Shown piece by piece: positions 55,475-64,000 of a stretch of DNA of 64,000 nucleotides. The DNA comes from Azospirillum thermophilum (GTDB lineage: Bacteria; Pseudomonadota; Alphaproteobacteria; Azospirillales; Azospirillaceae): positions 1,317,501 to 1,381,500 of the forward strand of contig NZ_CP029353.1 in the NCBI RefSeq assembly GCF_003130795.1. Reading direction: 5' to 3'. The position numbers and the translations under genes are program-made. The notes under the pieces were generated by a model that saw only the letters and a list, made by a program, of their open reading frames with translations, did no database searches and was not told where the DNA came from. Each line of letters opens with the position of its first letter. Within the stretch, counting starts at the first letter, position 1.

Positions 55475-55816
55475 ATGAAGGGTGAAGAGCGGCGGGCCGC
55501 CGTATCGGCCTACAAGGAGCGCAAGGTGTCCGCCGGCGTCTATGCGGTGCGCTGCGCCGCCAGCGGGCAGGTCTGGGTCGGCACGGCGCCGGACCTGGCC
55601 ACCATCCGGAACCGGCTGTGGTTCCAGCTCCGCATGGGGGTGAGCCCGCACCGCGACCTGCAGGCGGCCTGGACGGCACACGGTCCCGACGGCCTGGCGT
55701 TCGAGGTGGTGGACCCCGTCGAGTTCAAGGAGGAGGAGCCGGCCTATGCCCGTGCCGCCACGCTGAAGGAGCGCCTCGCGCACTGGTCGCGGACGCTGGA
55801 GGCGGGAAGGCTGTGA
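55475..55816 (+). CDS. GIY-YIG domain protein
   Basis: 113 residues. GVYAVRCAASGQVWVGTAP matches the GIY-YIG start (GVY for GIY, WVG for YIG), with an Arg in TIRNRLWFQL and Glu in LAFEVVDPVE at the usual places. ATG 55475 has GGAAGGAG upstream. Small stand-alone GIY-YIG proteins may be nucleases or inactive relatives; the altered motif leaves this open. Convergent with the MarR gene. Confidence 0.75.
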   Translation: MKGEERRAAVSAYKERKVSAGVYAVRCAASGQVWVGTAPDLATIRNRLWFQLRMGVSPHRDLQAAWTAHGPDGLAFEVVDPVEFKEEEPAYARAATLKERLAHWSRTLEAGRL

Positions 55817-55832
55817 TCCGCGTCCGGCGGGC

Positions 55833-56366
55833 TCAGTCCTGGTCGAGGGCGAAGGGGGAGCGCTCGCCCGCCGTGACGCCCAGGTTGGTGCCGATGCGGC
55901 GCAGGATGTCGATCGCCTGCGCGATCTCCTGCGACTCGACCCCCCGGGTCGCCTGGGTGGCGATGTCGGCCACTCCCGGAAGCACCTCGTCGCGCAGGGC
56001 GCGGCCCTTGGCGGTGAGGAAGACGTTGACCTTGCGGCGGTCGTGGGCGTTGCGCACGCGCTGGACGAGGTCCTGTTCCTCCATCGCGTTGATGGCGGTG
56101 ACGGTGGTGGGCTCCATCATGCCGGCGCGGTGGCTCAACTGCCGCTGGGTCAGCCCGTCCTCCTCCCACAGCGCGCGCAGGAAGAACCAGTGGCCCATGC
56201 TGACGCCATAGCTGGCGATCCGCGCCTGGACGGTGCGCGCGAAGGCACGGTTCACGTCGCGCACCACCTGCAGAAGGGTGTCGTCCTGCCGTACCGGAAC
56301 GCAAGGCGCAAGCGTCTCCGCCCCCTCGACATTCTTCGGCCCGGCGCTCTTGAAACTCGCCACCAT
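55833..56366 (-). CDS. MarR-family transcriptional regulator
   Basis: 177 residues. Winged helix at about 65-130: LTQRQLSHRAGMMEPTTVTAINAMEEQDLVQR, then the wing NAHDRRKVNVFLTAKGRAL. N- and C-terminal helices form the dimer interface. Targets unknown; a perfect dyad lies beyond the adjacent GIY-YIG gene. Confidence 0.92.
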   Translation of the reverse strand: MVASFKSAGPKNVEGAETLAPCVPVRQDDTLLQVVRDVNRAFARTVQARIASYGVSMGHWFFLRALWEEDGLTQRQLSHRAGMMEPTTVTAINAMEEQDLVQRVRNAHDRRKVNVFLTAKGRALRDEVLPGVADIATQATRGVESQEIAQAIDILRRIGTNLGVTAGERSPFALDQD

Positions 56367-56838
56367 CCCGACAATCTCTCAGCCGTCATTGGCCCGGCCG
56401 TGCGGCGATCGACAGGACGATCTGCCACCTTGGCATGAACGGGCGCCCTGGTTTCTCCCGATCATAACGGGCAGGAGCCAAAGAGCAAAGAAATTGCGCC
56501 AAGCAAACGTTGTGGCCGCAGTGACCGGAGCATCGGCACGCGACGTCGCGCGGCCGGACGCAGTCGAAACCATGGTTGCGGGTGGAACAGCTTTCGCCCG
56601 CGGGGTGGAAGAGGGGGCGAGCTGCGACCGTTCCGGTCATATTGGGATATGTAGTTCAATGGAATGGATACGAGTTCTTCCCCGGTGACCGCGATACCTC
56701 CGATGTCTACACGGGTTTCGTGACAGCCGGATGAAATCAGCAGGGGCCGGTGCGCAGGGCTGTTGCGCTGCCGGCGGTTCGACGCCAAACAGCACGCAGT
56801 TTCCGTCTTCCAGACGCATTCCAGGAGATGCCAGCGCC
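56367..56838. other. Intergenic region between marR-type gene and aguB
   Basis: 472 bp between divergent genes, no convincing gene. A perfect short dyad CATAT-TGGG-ATATG is at 56638-56651. CCAGGAGA gives the aguB Shine-Dalgarno. No tRNA or known RNA motif was recognised. Confidence 0.45.
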
Positions 56839-57732
56839 ATGACCACCGCGTCCCGCACCGTCACCGTCGCCGCCACCCAGACGTCCTGCAGTTGGGACCG
56901 CGACGCCAACGTGGCCTCGGTCGAGCGCCTGGTCCGCGAGGCGGCTGGCCGTGGCGCGCAGATCATCCTGCCGCAGGAGCTGTTCGAGACTCCGTACTTC
57001 TGCAAGGACCAGAAGCAGTCGCTCTTCTCGCTGGCCGCCCCGGTCGAGGACCATCCGGTCATCGCGCGGATGAGCGCGCTCGCCCGCGAGCTGTCGGTGG
57101 TGATTCCCGTCAGCTTCTTCGAGAAGGCGCGCAACGCCTATTACAATTCGGTCGCCATCGTCGACGCCGACGGCACGGTGCTGGGCGTCTACCGCAAGTC
57201 CCACATCCCCGACGGGCCGGGCTACCAGGAGAAGTTCTATTTCAGCCCCGGCGACACCGGCATCCAGGTCTACAAGACCCGCTACGCCACCATCGGCTGC
57301 GCCATCTGCTGGGACCAGTGGTTCCCGGAGACCGCGAGGGTCATGGCGCTGAAGGGGGCGGAGGTGCTGCTCTATCCGACCGCCATCGGGTCGGAGCCGC
57401 AGGATTCCGGCATCGACAGCCAGGGCCACTGGACCCGCGTGATGCAGGGCCATGCCGGGGCGAACCTGATGCCGCTCGTCGCCTCCAACCGCATCGGGCG
57501 CGAGGAGGGGGAGACCTGCGGGATCACCTTCTACGGCTCGTCCTTCATCGCCGGGCCGCAGGGCGAGATCGTCGCCCAGGCCGACCGGGAGAGCGAGACG
57601 GTGCTGACGGCGACCTTCGACCTCGACCGGATCGCCCTGCAGCGGGCGTCCTGGGGCGTATTCCGCGACCGCCGGCCGGAGCTGTACGGCCCGCTGCTGA
57701 CGCTCGACGGCGAGACGCCGGTCCGGCGATAG
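56839..57732 (+). CDS. aguB: N-carbamoylputrescine amidase
   Basis: 297 residues, nitrilase superfamily. Hydrolyses N-carbamoylputrescine to putrescine, CO2 and ammonia in the agmatine route. Triad Glu47 (LPQELFETPYF), Lys120 (YRKSHIPDGPGY) and Cys157 (CAICWDQWFPE). ATG 56839 is the family start; the frame to 56731 is unrelated. The agmatine deiminase gene is not nearby. Confidence 0.94.
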   Translation: MTTASRTVTVAATQTSCSWDRDANVASVERLVREAAGRGAQIILPQELFETPYFCKDQKQSLFSLAAPVEDHPVIARMSALARELSVVIPVSFFEKARNAYYNSVAIVDADGTVLGVYRKSHIPDGPGYQEKFYFSPGDTGIQVYKTRYATIGCAICWDQWFPETARVMALKGAEVLLYPTAIGSEPQDSGIDSQGHWTRVMQGHAGANLMPLVASNRIGREEGETCGITFYGSSFIAGPQGEIVAQADRESETVLTATFDLDRIALQRASWGVFRDRRPELYGPLLTLDGETPVRR

Positions 57733-57741
57733 GGACGGCGG

Positions 57742-58413
57742 CTATACCACGAGGCCGGCGCCGCGATTCGGCGCCGCGCCGAGGCCCTGGGCAGACGAAT
57801 AGGCGGCGATGCCCCTGGCCATGGCCGCCATGCCGCCTGCGGGGCCATCGGTCTCCCGCGAGCCGGACCCCGGCGAACCACCGGCCTGGGTTCCGTTCGC
57901 CTGGGTTCCGTTCGCCTGGGATTGGGCGCGGCTGAGTTCCTGCCGGGCCTGCGCCTTGGTGGCGTCGGCCTGGGCGGCCACGCGGAGATCCTGCGGCGAC
58001 GGGTCGGCGGGGGCGAGGGCGGCGGCCTTGACCTGCTCCATCTTGGCGATGGTGGCCTGCGGGTCGGCTTCCCTGCTGATGTCGATGGGGACCTCGCCGC
58101 CGGTGGCGTAGGTCTTGCCGTCCGGTCCGCGGGTCGTGGTGAAGGACGCGCCGCCGGCCAGCCCGCCGCCGGCCGCCTGATGCGCCGCCTCGTGCTGGCG
58201 GACGCGGCTGTCCGTCTCCTTCAGCTTCTGGATCTGCTGCTGGATCTCCGGCGACTGCAGATCCGGCGACTGCGGGCCGCCGGCGGCCTGCGTGGCCGCC
58301 TCCCGGTCCGTTTCCTGGCCGCCCTTGCCGGCACGCGCTTCCGCCCCGCCGCCGAGGCGCGGCAGGCCGTAGGAGGCCGCAAGCGGCGACAGGGAGGACA
58401 GGCCGCCAACCAT
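57742..58413 (-). CDS. Putative metalloprotease, SprA-related (CJM1_0395-like)
   Basis: 223 residues. Core: KLKETDSRVRQHEAAHQAAGG with the zinc-type HEAAH motif, then TYATGGEVPIDISRE and an Ala/Gln-rich helical part (KAQARQELSRAQ). Low-complexity N- and C-terminal parts, including NGTQANGTQAGG repeats. The family is predicted to be zinc proteases without proven activity. ATG 58413 is the first in-frame start after a stretch without family similarity. Confidence 0.8.
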   Translation of the reverse strand: MVGGLSSLSPLAASYGLPRLGGGAEARAGKGGQETDREAATQAAGGPQSPDLQSPEIQQQIQKLKETDSRVRQHEAAHQAAGGGLAGGASFTTTRGPDGKTYATGGEVPIDISREADPQATIAKMEQVKAAALAPADPSPQDLRVAAQADATKAQARQELSRAQSQANGTQANGTQAGGSPGSGSRETDGPAGGMAAMARGIAAYSSAQGLGAAPNRGAGLVV

Positions 58414-58583
58414 GGTCCGGGCGTTCCGCCAGAGTCGATCCGTTATGGAAATTACTCCGACTCGCGCCCCGCCGCAATCGGCTGTGGCGAAGCTCTGGCC
58501 GGATCGGCTACCCACCAAAGGTCACGGACGAAACGGATGGATCCCGGCGTTCATGTCGGCAGACCGATGGGAGGAGGCGGACC

Positions 58584-60248
58584 GTGCGGCAGACGGGGAA
58601 GTGGCGGAAGAGGCTGCGGTGGAGCGCGCTGGGCGTCGTGACGCTCGGCGCGGCCGGCGTCCTGTTCGCCAGGCCCTTGGCCGAGGCCATCGCGACCGCC
58701 GCTCTGCGCGACTCCGGCTTTCCGGAGGCGCGGGTGTCGATTGCCGGCATCGGGCTGGACGGGGCGCGGCTTCGGCTGGACAGCCTGGTCGCGTTCGGCG
58801 CTCTCGGCCCGGCGGGGGAGCGCTATGGGCTGGCGCTGGCGGGGCGCGGGACGCTTTCCGGACCGTTGCTGATCGGGTTGACGCCGGAGGGCGTCGTGGC
58901 GAGCCCGCTCGGCTGTCTGGAGGGAAGCGTCGAGGGGCTGGAGGTGGCGGGCGAGGCGGTCGCCGCGCCGCAGGGCCTGCGCGTCTGCACGCCGGCCGCC
59001 GGGGAGGTGCTGCGCTGGGGATCGGCCGGATTGCGGCTCGCCGCCCGGATCGAGAGCCCGCGGATCGAGCTGACCGGCCGCAGAATTCTGGCCGAAGGGG
59101 TGGAGGCCGATCTGGCGCAGGACGCCGCCGCCCAGGCGGCCGACCTGCGCGTCGCCTCCCTCCGGCCGACCGGCAAGCCGGCCGACTTCGCCCCGCTGGC
59201 GCTTGCCGTCCGGGCGGAACAGCCGGCGGGGCAGGCGATCGCGCTCACCGCCACGGTGACCGGCGCCGACGGGGTGTTGTCCGCCGGCGGAGAGGGCCGG
59301 CACGATCCGGCGAGCGGCGAGGGGCGGTTCGTCCTGACCGCGAAGCCGATCCGGCTGAAGCCCGGCGGGCCGGGGCTAGGCGCCCTGTCGCCGCGGCTGG
59401 CGGCCCTGGTCGACGAGGCCGCGGGGACGATCGGCGGCAGCGCGACCTTCGCCTGGACCGGGAAGGGGTTGCGATCCGGCGCCCAGGTGAAGCTCGCCGG
59501 AGTGACGGGGCGGGTGGGGCCGGTGACGGTCGCGGCGGCCAGCGGCACCATCGCGCTCACCAGCCTGCTGCCGCCGGAGGTGCCGGCCGGGCAGATTCTG
59601 AAGATCGGGCTGCTCGACGTCGGGGTTCCGCTGACCGACGGGACGGTGCGCTTCGGCTACGGCCGCGACGGACGTCTGTCCATCGAGGAGGCGCAGTGGC
59701 ATTGGGCCGGCGGCCTCCTGCGCTCCGACCCCGTCGCCTTCCGGCCGGAGGCGCCGAAGGGAGCGGTGACGCTGCATGCCGAGGGGGTGGACCTCGCCCG
59801 GCTCTTCGCGATGATCGACGTCGACGGGCTGGAGGCCAGCGGACGGCTTGGCGGCTCGTTGCCGGTCACGCTGGCCGGCGACGTGGTCCGGGTCGACGGC
59901 GGGATTCTCGAATCGGCCGGACCGGGAACGCTGCGCTATGATCCCGAGAAGCCGCCGAGCGCCCTGCAGGGCGATCCCGGCAGCCCCACCGGCATGCTGC
60001 TGGGCGCGCTGACCGACTTCCGCTATGAGAGCCTGCGCCTGACGGTGGACGGGCAGGCGGGCGGCGAGCTCAGCGTCGGCGTCGCGGTGCGCGGCGCCAA
60101 CCCGGCATTCTACGATGGCTATCCGGTCGCGCTTAACCTTAAGCTCTCCGGCGCGCTCGACCGGATCCTGCGCCAGAGCCTGGACGCTGCCCGCATTCCC
60201 GACGCCGTGCGGGAAGGCATGACCGATTTCGGACGAAAGGACCGCTGA
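58584..60248 (+). CDS. ydbH: YdbH-family envelope lipid-transport protein
   Basis: 554 residues. N-terminal membrane anchor (about 13-30), then a long beta-rich AsmA-like periplasmic domain ending in the conserved ALTDFRYESLRLTVDGQAGGEL segment. In E. coli, YdbH forms a bridge that moves phospholipids between membranes, with YnbE at the outer membrane. GTG 58584 has GGAGGAGG upstream. The YnbE- and YdbL-like genes follow directly, supporting the assignment. Confidence 0.85.
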   Translation: MRQTGKWRKRLRWSALGVVTLGAAGVLFARPLAEAIATAALRDSGFPEARVSIAGIGLDGARLRLDSLVAFGALGPAGERYGLALAGRGTLSGPLLIGLTPEGVVASPLGCLEGSVEGLEVAGEAVAAPQGLRVCTPAAGEVLRWGSAGLRLAARIESPRIELTGRRILAEGVEADLAQDAAAQAADLRVASLRPTGKPADFAPLALAVRAEQPAGQAIALTATVTGADGVLSAGGEGRHDPASGEGRFVLTAKPIRLKPGGPGLGALSPRLAALVDEAAGTIGGSATFAWTGKGLRSGAQVKLAGVTGRVGPVTVAAASGTIALTSLLPPEVPAGQILKIGLLDVGVPLTDGTVRFGYGRDGRLSIEEAQWHWAGGLLRSDPVAFRPEAPKGAVTLHAEGVDLARLFAMIDVDGLEASGRLGGSLPVTLAGDVVRVDGGILESAGPGTLRYDPEKPPSALQGDPGSPTGMLLGALTDFRYESLRLTVDGQAGGELSVGVAVRGANPAFYDGYPVALNLKLSGALDRILRQSLDAARIPDAVREGMTDFGRKDR

Positions 60249-60256
60249 CCCAGACC

Positions 60257-60523
60257 ATGACGACCCGCCTTTTCCGCCGCGGCCCCGCCGGGCTTGCCGT
60301 GACGACCCTGCTGGCGCTCGCCGCCTGCGCCCCGACGGTGAAGATCGAAGCGCCCGACAAGCCGATCGAGATCAACCTGAACGTCCGGATCGAACAGGAG
60401 GTCCGCGTGAAGCTGGAACGCGACGTGGACAAGGCCATCGCCAGCGATCCCGCCCTGTTCGGCCTGCCGCCGGCCGCCGTGAAGGAAGCGGCCGAGAAGA
60501 GCGGAAAGGAGAAGACGAAATGA
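60257..60523 (+). CDS. ynbE: YnbE-like lipoprotein
   Basis: 88 residues. Lipobox LAAC (Cys24), then CAPTVKIEAPDKPIEINLNV, the conserved YnbE core. Partner of YdbH in E. coli. A charged Lys/Glu tail is longer than in E. coli. It starts 8 bp after ydbH and overlaps ydbL by 4 bp. Confidence 0.88.
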   Translation: MTTRLFRRGPAGLAVTTLLALAACAPTVKIEAPDKPIEINLNVRIEQEVRVKLERDVDKAIASDPALFGLPPAAVKEAAEKSGKEKTK

Positions 60524-60855
60524 AGCGCCTGATCGCTCCGGTCCTCATCGCGCTGTCGCTGGCCGGCGCGCCGGCCTTGGCGCCGGCCCAGGACGCCCTG
60601 TCCGCCGCCAAGGCCGCCGGCCAGATCGGCGAGCGGCCGGACGGGCTGGTCGGCGCGGTGCCGGGTGCGCCCGCCGCCGCCCAGAGCCTCGCCGCCGAGA
60701 TCAACGGCCAGCGCCTCGCCCGCTACCGCGACATCGCCCAGACCAACGGCACGGCGCTGGACAAGGTGCAGGCGGTGGCCGGCAAGCAGTTGATCGACCT
60801 GACGCCGCCGGGCCAGTTCGTCATGACGCCGGCCGGCCAGTGGCAGCGCAAGTGA
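60520..60855 (+). CDS. ydbL: YdbL-like protein (DUF1318)
   Basis: 111 residues. Signal peptide ending ALAPAQ. DUF1318 core: AAKAAGQIGERPDGLVGAV and INGQRLARYRDIAQTNGTALDKVQAVAGKQLI. Periplasmic; in E. coli it helps YdbH-YnbE assembly. Overlaps ynbE (ATGA), so the three are co-translated. Confidence 0.9.
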   Translation: MKRLIAPVLIALSLAGAPALAPAQDALSAAKAAGQIGERPDGLVGAVPGAPAAAQSLAAEINGQRLARYRDIAQTNGTALDKVQAVAGKQLIDLTPPGQFVMTPAGQWQRK

Positions 60856-60871
60856 GGGGGCACCCCCCGAC

Positions 60872-62853
60872 GTGACCAGCGAGGCCAGCCTGCGCGCCGC
60901 CGTCGCCCTGCACCGCCGCACCCTGGCGACCCGCCCGGACGATGCGGCGGCGCTGGCCGGCCTGTTCGACGCGCTCGACGCGCTGGGCGAGCCCGGCCGG
61001 CCGGAGGAGGCGGTGGCCCGCACCAACTTCGGGGAGGCGCTGCGCCGACAGGGCCGGGTGACGGAGGCGGAGGCACATCACCGCAAGGCCCTCGGCTGGC
61101 TGCCGGGCTTCGGCGGCATCCACTTCAACCTCGGCGTCGTGCTGCAGGCGCGGGGCTGCTCGCCGAGGCTGCCGAGTGCTATGGCGAGGCGGCGCGGCTG
61201 ATGCCGGCCTTCGCCGCCGCCCCCTGCAACCAGGGCGCCATGCTGCGCGACCTGGGCCGGCTGGCGGAGGCGGAGGCGGCGCTGCGCCGCGCGCTCGCCG
61301 TCGACGCCGGGCTGGTTCCGGCCTGGCTGAACCTCGCCGCCGTGCTGCGCGACCGCGGCGACATCCAGGGCGCTGTCGGTGGCGTCCGCATCGCGCTGGC
61401 CCTCAAGCCCGATCTGGCGGAGGGGCATGCGACCCTGGCGCTGGCGCAGCGCGACGCCGGCCGTCTGGCGCAGGCGGTCGCCGGCCTCACCCGCGCGCTG
61501 GCGCTCGGTCTGCCCGATCCGGGCGGGGCGCTCGCCCAACTGATCCAGCAGAAGCGTCACCTCTGCCGCTGGGGCGGGCTGGCGGATCTGTCCGCCCGGC
61601 TGGTCGCGCTGGTCGCGGAGGGACGGACGCAGCAGGCCCATCCCTGGATCTTTCTCGGCGAGGGGGCCGGGCCGGCGCTGGAGCGGGTCTGCGCCGAGCG
61701 CTACAGCGCCTGGAAGACGCGCGGCATCGTCCCGGCCGTCCACCACACGGCGGGACCTCGGGAGCGGCTGCGCATCGGCTATCTCTCCGCCGACTTCCAC
61801 GAGCACGCCACCGCAATCCTGATCGCCGAACTGATCGAGCGGCACGACCGGGCGCGCGTCGAGCCGGTCGGCTGCTCCTACGGGCCGGACGACGGCGGGC
61901 CGCTGCGCCGCCGGCTCAAGGGGGCCTTCGACCGATTCCTCGACCTCTCGACGCTGCCGGACGACGAGGCGGCGCGGGCGATCCGGGTGGCCGGCGTCGA
62001 CATCCTGGTCGACCTGAAGGGCCACACCAACCACGCCCGGCCCGGCATTGCGGCGCGCCGTCCGGCACCGGTGCAGGCGCAGTGGCTGGGCTATCCCGGC
62101 ACCATGGGGGCGCCCTTCATCGACCATGTCATCGCCGATCCGGTGGTGGCGCCGCCCTGGCTGCAGCCCGCCTTCAGCGAGCGGATCGTCGCTCTGCCCG
62201 ACTGCTATCAGCCGAACGACCGCAGCCGGCCCATCGGCACCACCCCGCCCAGGAGCGCCTGCGGCCTGCCGGAGGACGGCTTCGTCTTCTGCTGCTTCAA
62301 CGCCGCCTACAAGATCACCCCCGTCTGGTTCGATCTGTGGGCCCGCCTGCTGGCCGCCGTGCCGGGCAGCGTGCTGTGGCTGCTGGAGAGCCATCCGGAG
62401 GTGCCGGGCAACCTGCGGCGGGAGGCGGTGCGGCGCGGCCTGTCGCCGGAGCGGCTGGTCTTCTCGCCGCGCCTGCCCTTGCCGGACTATCTCGCGCGCT
62501 ACCGGCTGGCCGACCTGTTCCTCGATACGTCGCCGGTCGGCGCCCACACCACGGCCAGCGATGCGCTGTGGGCCGGCCTGCCGGTGCTGACGATGGCCGG
62601 CGACAGCTTCGCTTCGCGGGTCGGGGCCAGCCTGCTGACGGCGGTGGGGCTGCCGGAGCTGGTGACCGCCGGCCCGGCCGGCTACGAGGCGGCGGCGCTG
62701 GACCTCGCGTCGCGGCCCGAGGTCCTGGCGGCGCTCAAGGCCCGCCTCGCGGCTGCGCGTGACACGGCCCCGCTGTTCGATACCGATCGCCTCGCCCGCG
62801 CGCTGGAGGAGGCCTATGCGGCGATGTGGCGCGAGAGGATGGGGCGGCCATGA
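60872..62853 (+). pseudogene. TPR / SPINDLY-type O-GlcNAc transferase-like protein, frameshifted
   Basis: GTG 60872 starts a TPR region (LRAAVALHRRTLATRPDDAA, GEALRRQGRVTEAEAHHRKA). The frame breaks after VVLQARG at a G4 run (61152-61155) and resumes as LLAEAAECYGEAARLMPAF; one base restores a 660-residue protein. The catalytic half is intact: IGYLSADFHEHATAILIAEL, LVDLKGHTNHARPGIAARRPAPVQ, DTSPVGAHTTASDALWAGLPVLT. Second family-41 type gene in the window, distinct from 22025-23920. The next gene overlaps its stop by 4 bp. Confidence 0.85.
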
Positions 62854-63579
62854 GCCTGGTCGCCTACCCGCTGTCCGGAGTGATGCCGGCGATCCGGCCG
62901 GCCCGCCCGACCCGCGACTGGATCGACGCGCTGCCCGACCAGTACGGCTACCGCTGCCTGCCGCTGAACATGGCGAGCATGCATGGCTGGGAGATCCTGT
63001 GCCCGGTGCGGGTCACGGCGGTGTGGGACGGCGGGACGGGCACCGAGGCCATCACCGTCACGGAGGACGCGCCGCATCCGCTGCTGCCGGCCAGCCATTT
63101 CGGGGCGGGCATCCTGACCTTCCACGTCGCGGTGCTGTTCCGCACGCCGCCGGGGATCAACCTGATGGTCACCGGACCGGTCAACCACCCAAGCACGGCA
63201 TCGCCGGCCTGTCCGGCATCATCGAGACGGACTGGTCGCCCTATCCCTTCACCATGAACTGGAAGTTCACCGCCCCCGACACGCCGGTGACCTGGGAGAC
63301 GGGGAGCCCTTCGCGACGCTGATGCCGATCCAGCGCACGTTGATCGAGAGCCTTGAGCCGGAGGTGCGCGACCTCGACAGCGATCCCGAGCTGGCAGCGC
63401 GCTACCGGCTGTGGGCGGGATCCCGCGCGCAGTTCAACGAGGATCTGCAAAGCCCCGGCAGCGAGGCGGCACAGGCACGCTGGCAGAAGGGTTATTACCG
63501 CGGCCGGCAGCCCGACGGCGGCGACGGTCCGCCGGACCATCAGACGAAGGTGAGGCCGAAACCGTTTCCCGGCCCCTGA
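62850..63579 (+). pseudogene. DUF6065-like protein, two frameshifts
   Basis: ATG 62850 overlaps the upstream stop (ATGA). Frame one: YPLSGVMPAIRPARPTRDWID, YRCLPLNMASMHGWEILCPV. A base is missing in a C3 run (63188-63190), after which KHGIAGLSGIIETDWSPYP follows. A second is missing in a G4 run (63301-63304), after which GEPFATLMPIQRTLIE continues to 63579. Repaired length 243 residues. DUF6065-type family by overall look; function unknown. Coupling to the SPINDLY-type gene suggests they work together. Confidence 0.75.
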
Positions 63580-63610
63580 TTGGCGGATGCCTGACCGGAG
63601 CGGCGCGGGG

Positions 63611-64000
63611 TCAGCCGGCCGTCCGCAACTGCGCCAGCAGGTCCGGCGTGTCGACGTCGAACAGGACGCCGGCATCGTCCACCGGCACCTCGCACAGCCG
63701 GTCGGCGTGGGCGCCGATCAGCCGCTTGGCCCCGGCATCGCCGCTCAGCGCCGCCATCTCGGCGAAGAAGCCGCGGTCCCACAGGACGGGGTTGCCCTGC
63801 TTTCCCTGGATCGTCGGGATGCAGATCGCCCGGCCCTCCAGGGGGTTGTAGGCGGCGATCAGCCGGTCGATCACCGCGGCGGATACCAGCGGCATGTCGC
63901 CCAGGCACACCACCACCCCGTCGGCATCGCCGGGCACGGCGGCCAGCCCGGCGCGCAGCGAACTGCTCAGCCCCTCGGCGAAGGAGGGGTTGTGGACCAG
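63611..64000 (-). CDS. MobA/MocA-type nucleotidyltransferase (5' end outside window)
   Basis: 130 C-terminal residues visible. NPSFAEGLSSSLRAGL, VVVCLGDMPLVSAAVIDRL, GNPVLWDRGFF and DVDTPDLLAQL are typical of the NTP_transf_3 group that includes molybdopterin cytidylyl- and guanylyltransferases. The Asp of GDMP binds metal and nucleotide. The N-terminal GxG loop lies beyond base 64000, so MocA and MobA cannot be told apart. Confidence 0.88.
   Translation of the reverse strand: MVHNPSFAEGLSSSLRAGLAAVPGDADGVVVCLGDMPLVSAAVIDRLIAAYNPLEGRAICIPTIQGKQGNPVLWDRGFFAEMAALSGDAGAKRLIGAHADRLCEVPVDDAGVLFDVDTPDLLAQLRTAG

Noticed and set aside
56638..56651. tRNA or small RNA in the marR-aguB gap
   Set aside because: No cloverleaf or terminator could be drawn; only a short dyad is present.

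Overview
The window looks like chromosome or chromid sequence from an Azospirillum-type alphaproteobacterium (Rhodospirillales). This is inferred from very high GC, a fused trpE(G) anthranilate synthase, a circularly permuted two-piece tmRNA next to an alphaproteobacterial sspB, the three-subunit PntAA/PntAB/PntB transhydrogenase known from Rhodospirillum, GapR, and a COQ9-type ubiquinone factor. Genes are dense and mostly housekeeping. No rRNA, tRNA, CRISPR array or prophage was seen.

Layout. 0-7.3 kb: the end of an RND efflux pump with two small downstream genes; a CDF metal exporter flanked by two small glycine-rich secreted proteins; OsmC; and an SMR guanidinium exporter under a guanidine-II riboswitch. 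7.3-13 kb: trpE(G) with a WWW leader peptide and attenuator, then gapR, bracketed by two different intact ISAs1-family insertion sequences that each keep their target duplication. 13-30.5 kb: transhydrogenase operon, panB, rpsU, def, coq9, tfoX-like, sspB, permuted tmRNA, thyX, a TPR/SPINDLY glycosyltransferase, a TrpX-like ABC transporter, a Kef-type antiporter and Mrp/ApbC. 30.6-36.6 kb: hflK-hflC-degP, with a group II intron lodged between degP and its terminator. 36.6-39.4 kb: N-formylglutamate amidohydrolase, a small periplasmic protein and an AstE/AspA-family deacylase. 39.5-50.5 kb: a polysaccharide locus with a plus-strand operon (Wzy-like, GT4, Wzz-like, GT2) facing a minus-strand set (two glycosyltransferases, an eight-repeat SLBB export protein, GT2, XRE regulator). 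50.6-64 kb: lytic transglycosylase, hemerythrin-like protein, PhoU, pentapeptide-repeat protein, GIY-YIG protein, MarR regulator, N-carbamoylputrescine amidase, a YdbH-YnbE-YdbL envelope lipid-transport set, a second SPINDLY-type protein coupled to a DUF6065-like gene, and part of a MobA/MocA-type nucleotidyltransferase.

Functional links visible from position: the tmRNA (tag ANDNVAQARLAA) sits directly upstream of the adaptor that recognises such tags; the guanidine riboswitch sits before its exporter; the Trp attenuator sits before trpE(G).

Main points for a second look. (1) A module of about 118 bp containing two ATTGTGC/GCACAA dyads is found upstream of both trpL-trpE(G) and the Kef-type antiporter gene, with 23 of 23 fixed bases identical in one element. 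(2) Seven single-base frameshifts fall in six genes, all between 38.7 and 63.3 kb, each repaired by adding one G or C, most clearly in short G/C runs. This pattern suggests assembly or sequencing error more than gene decay.
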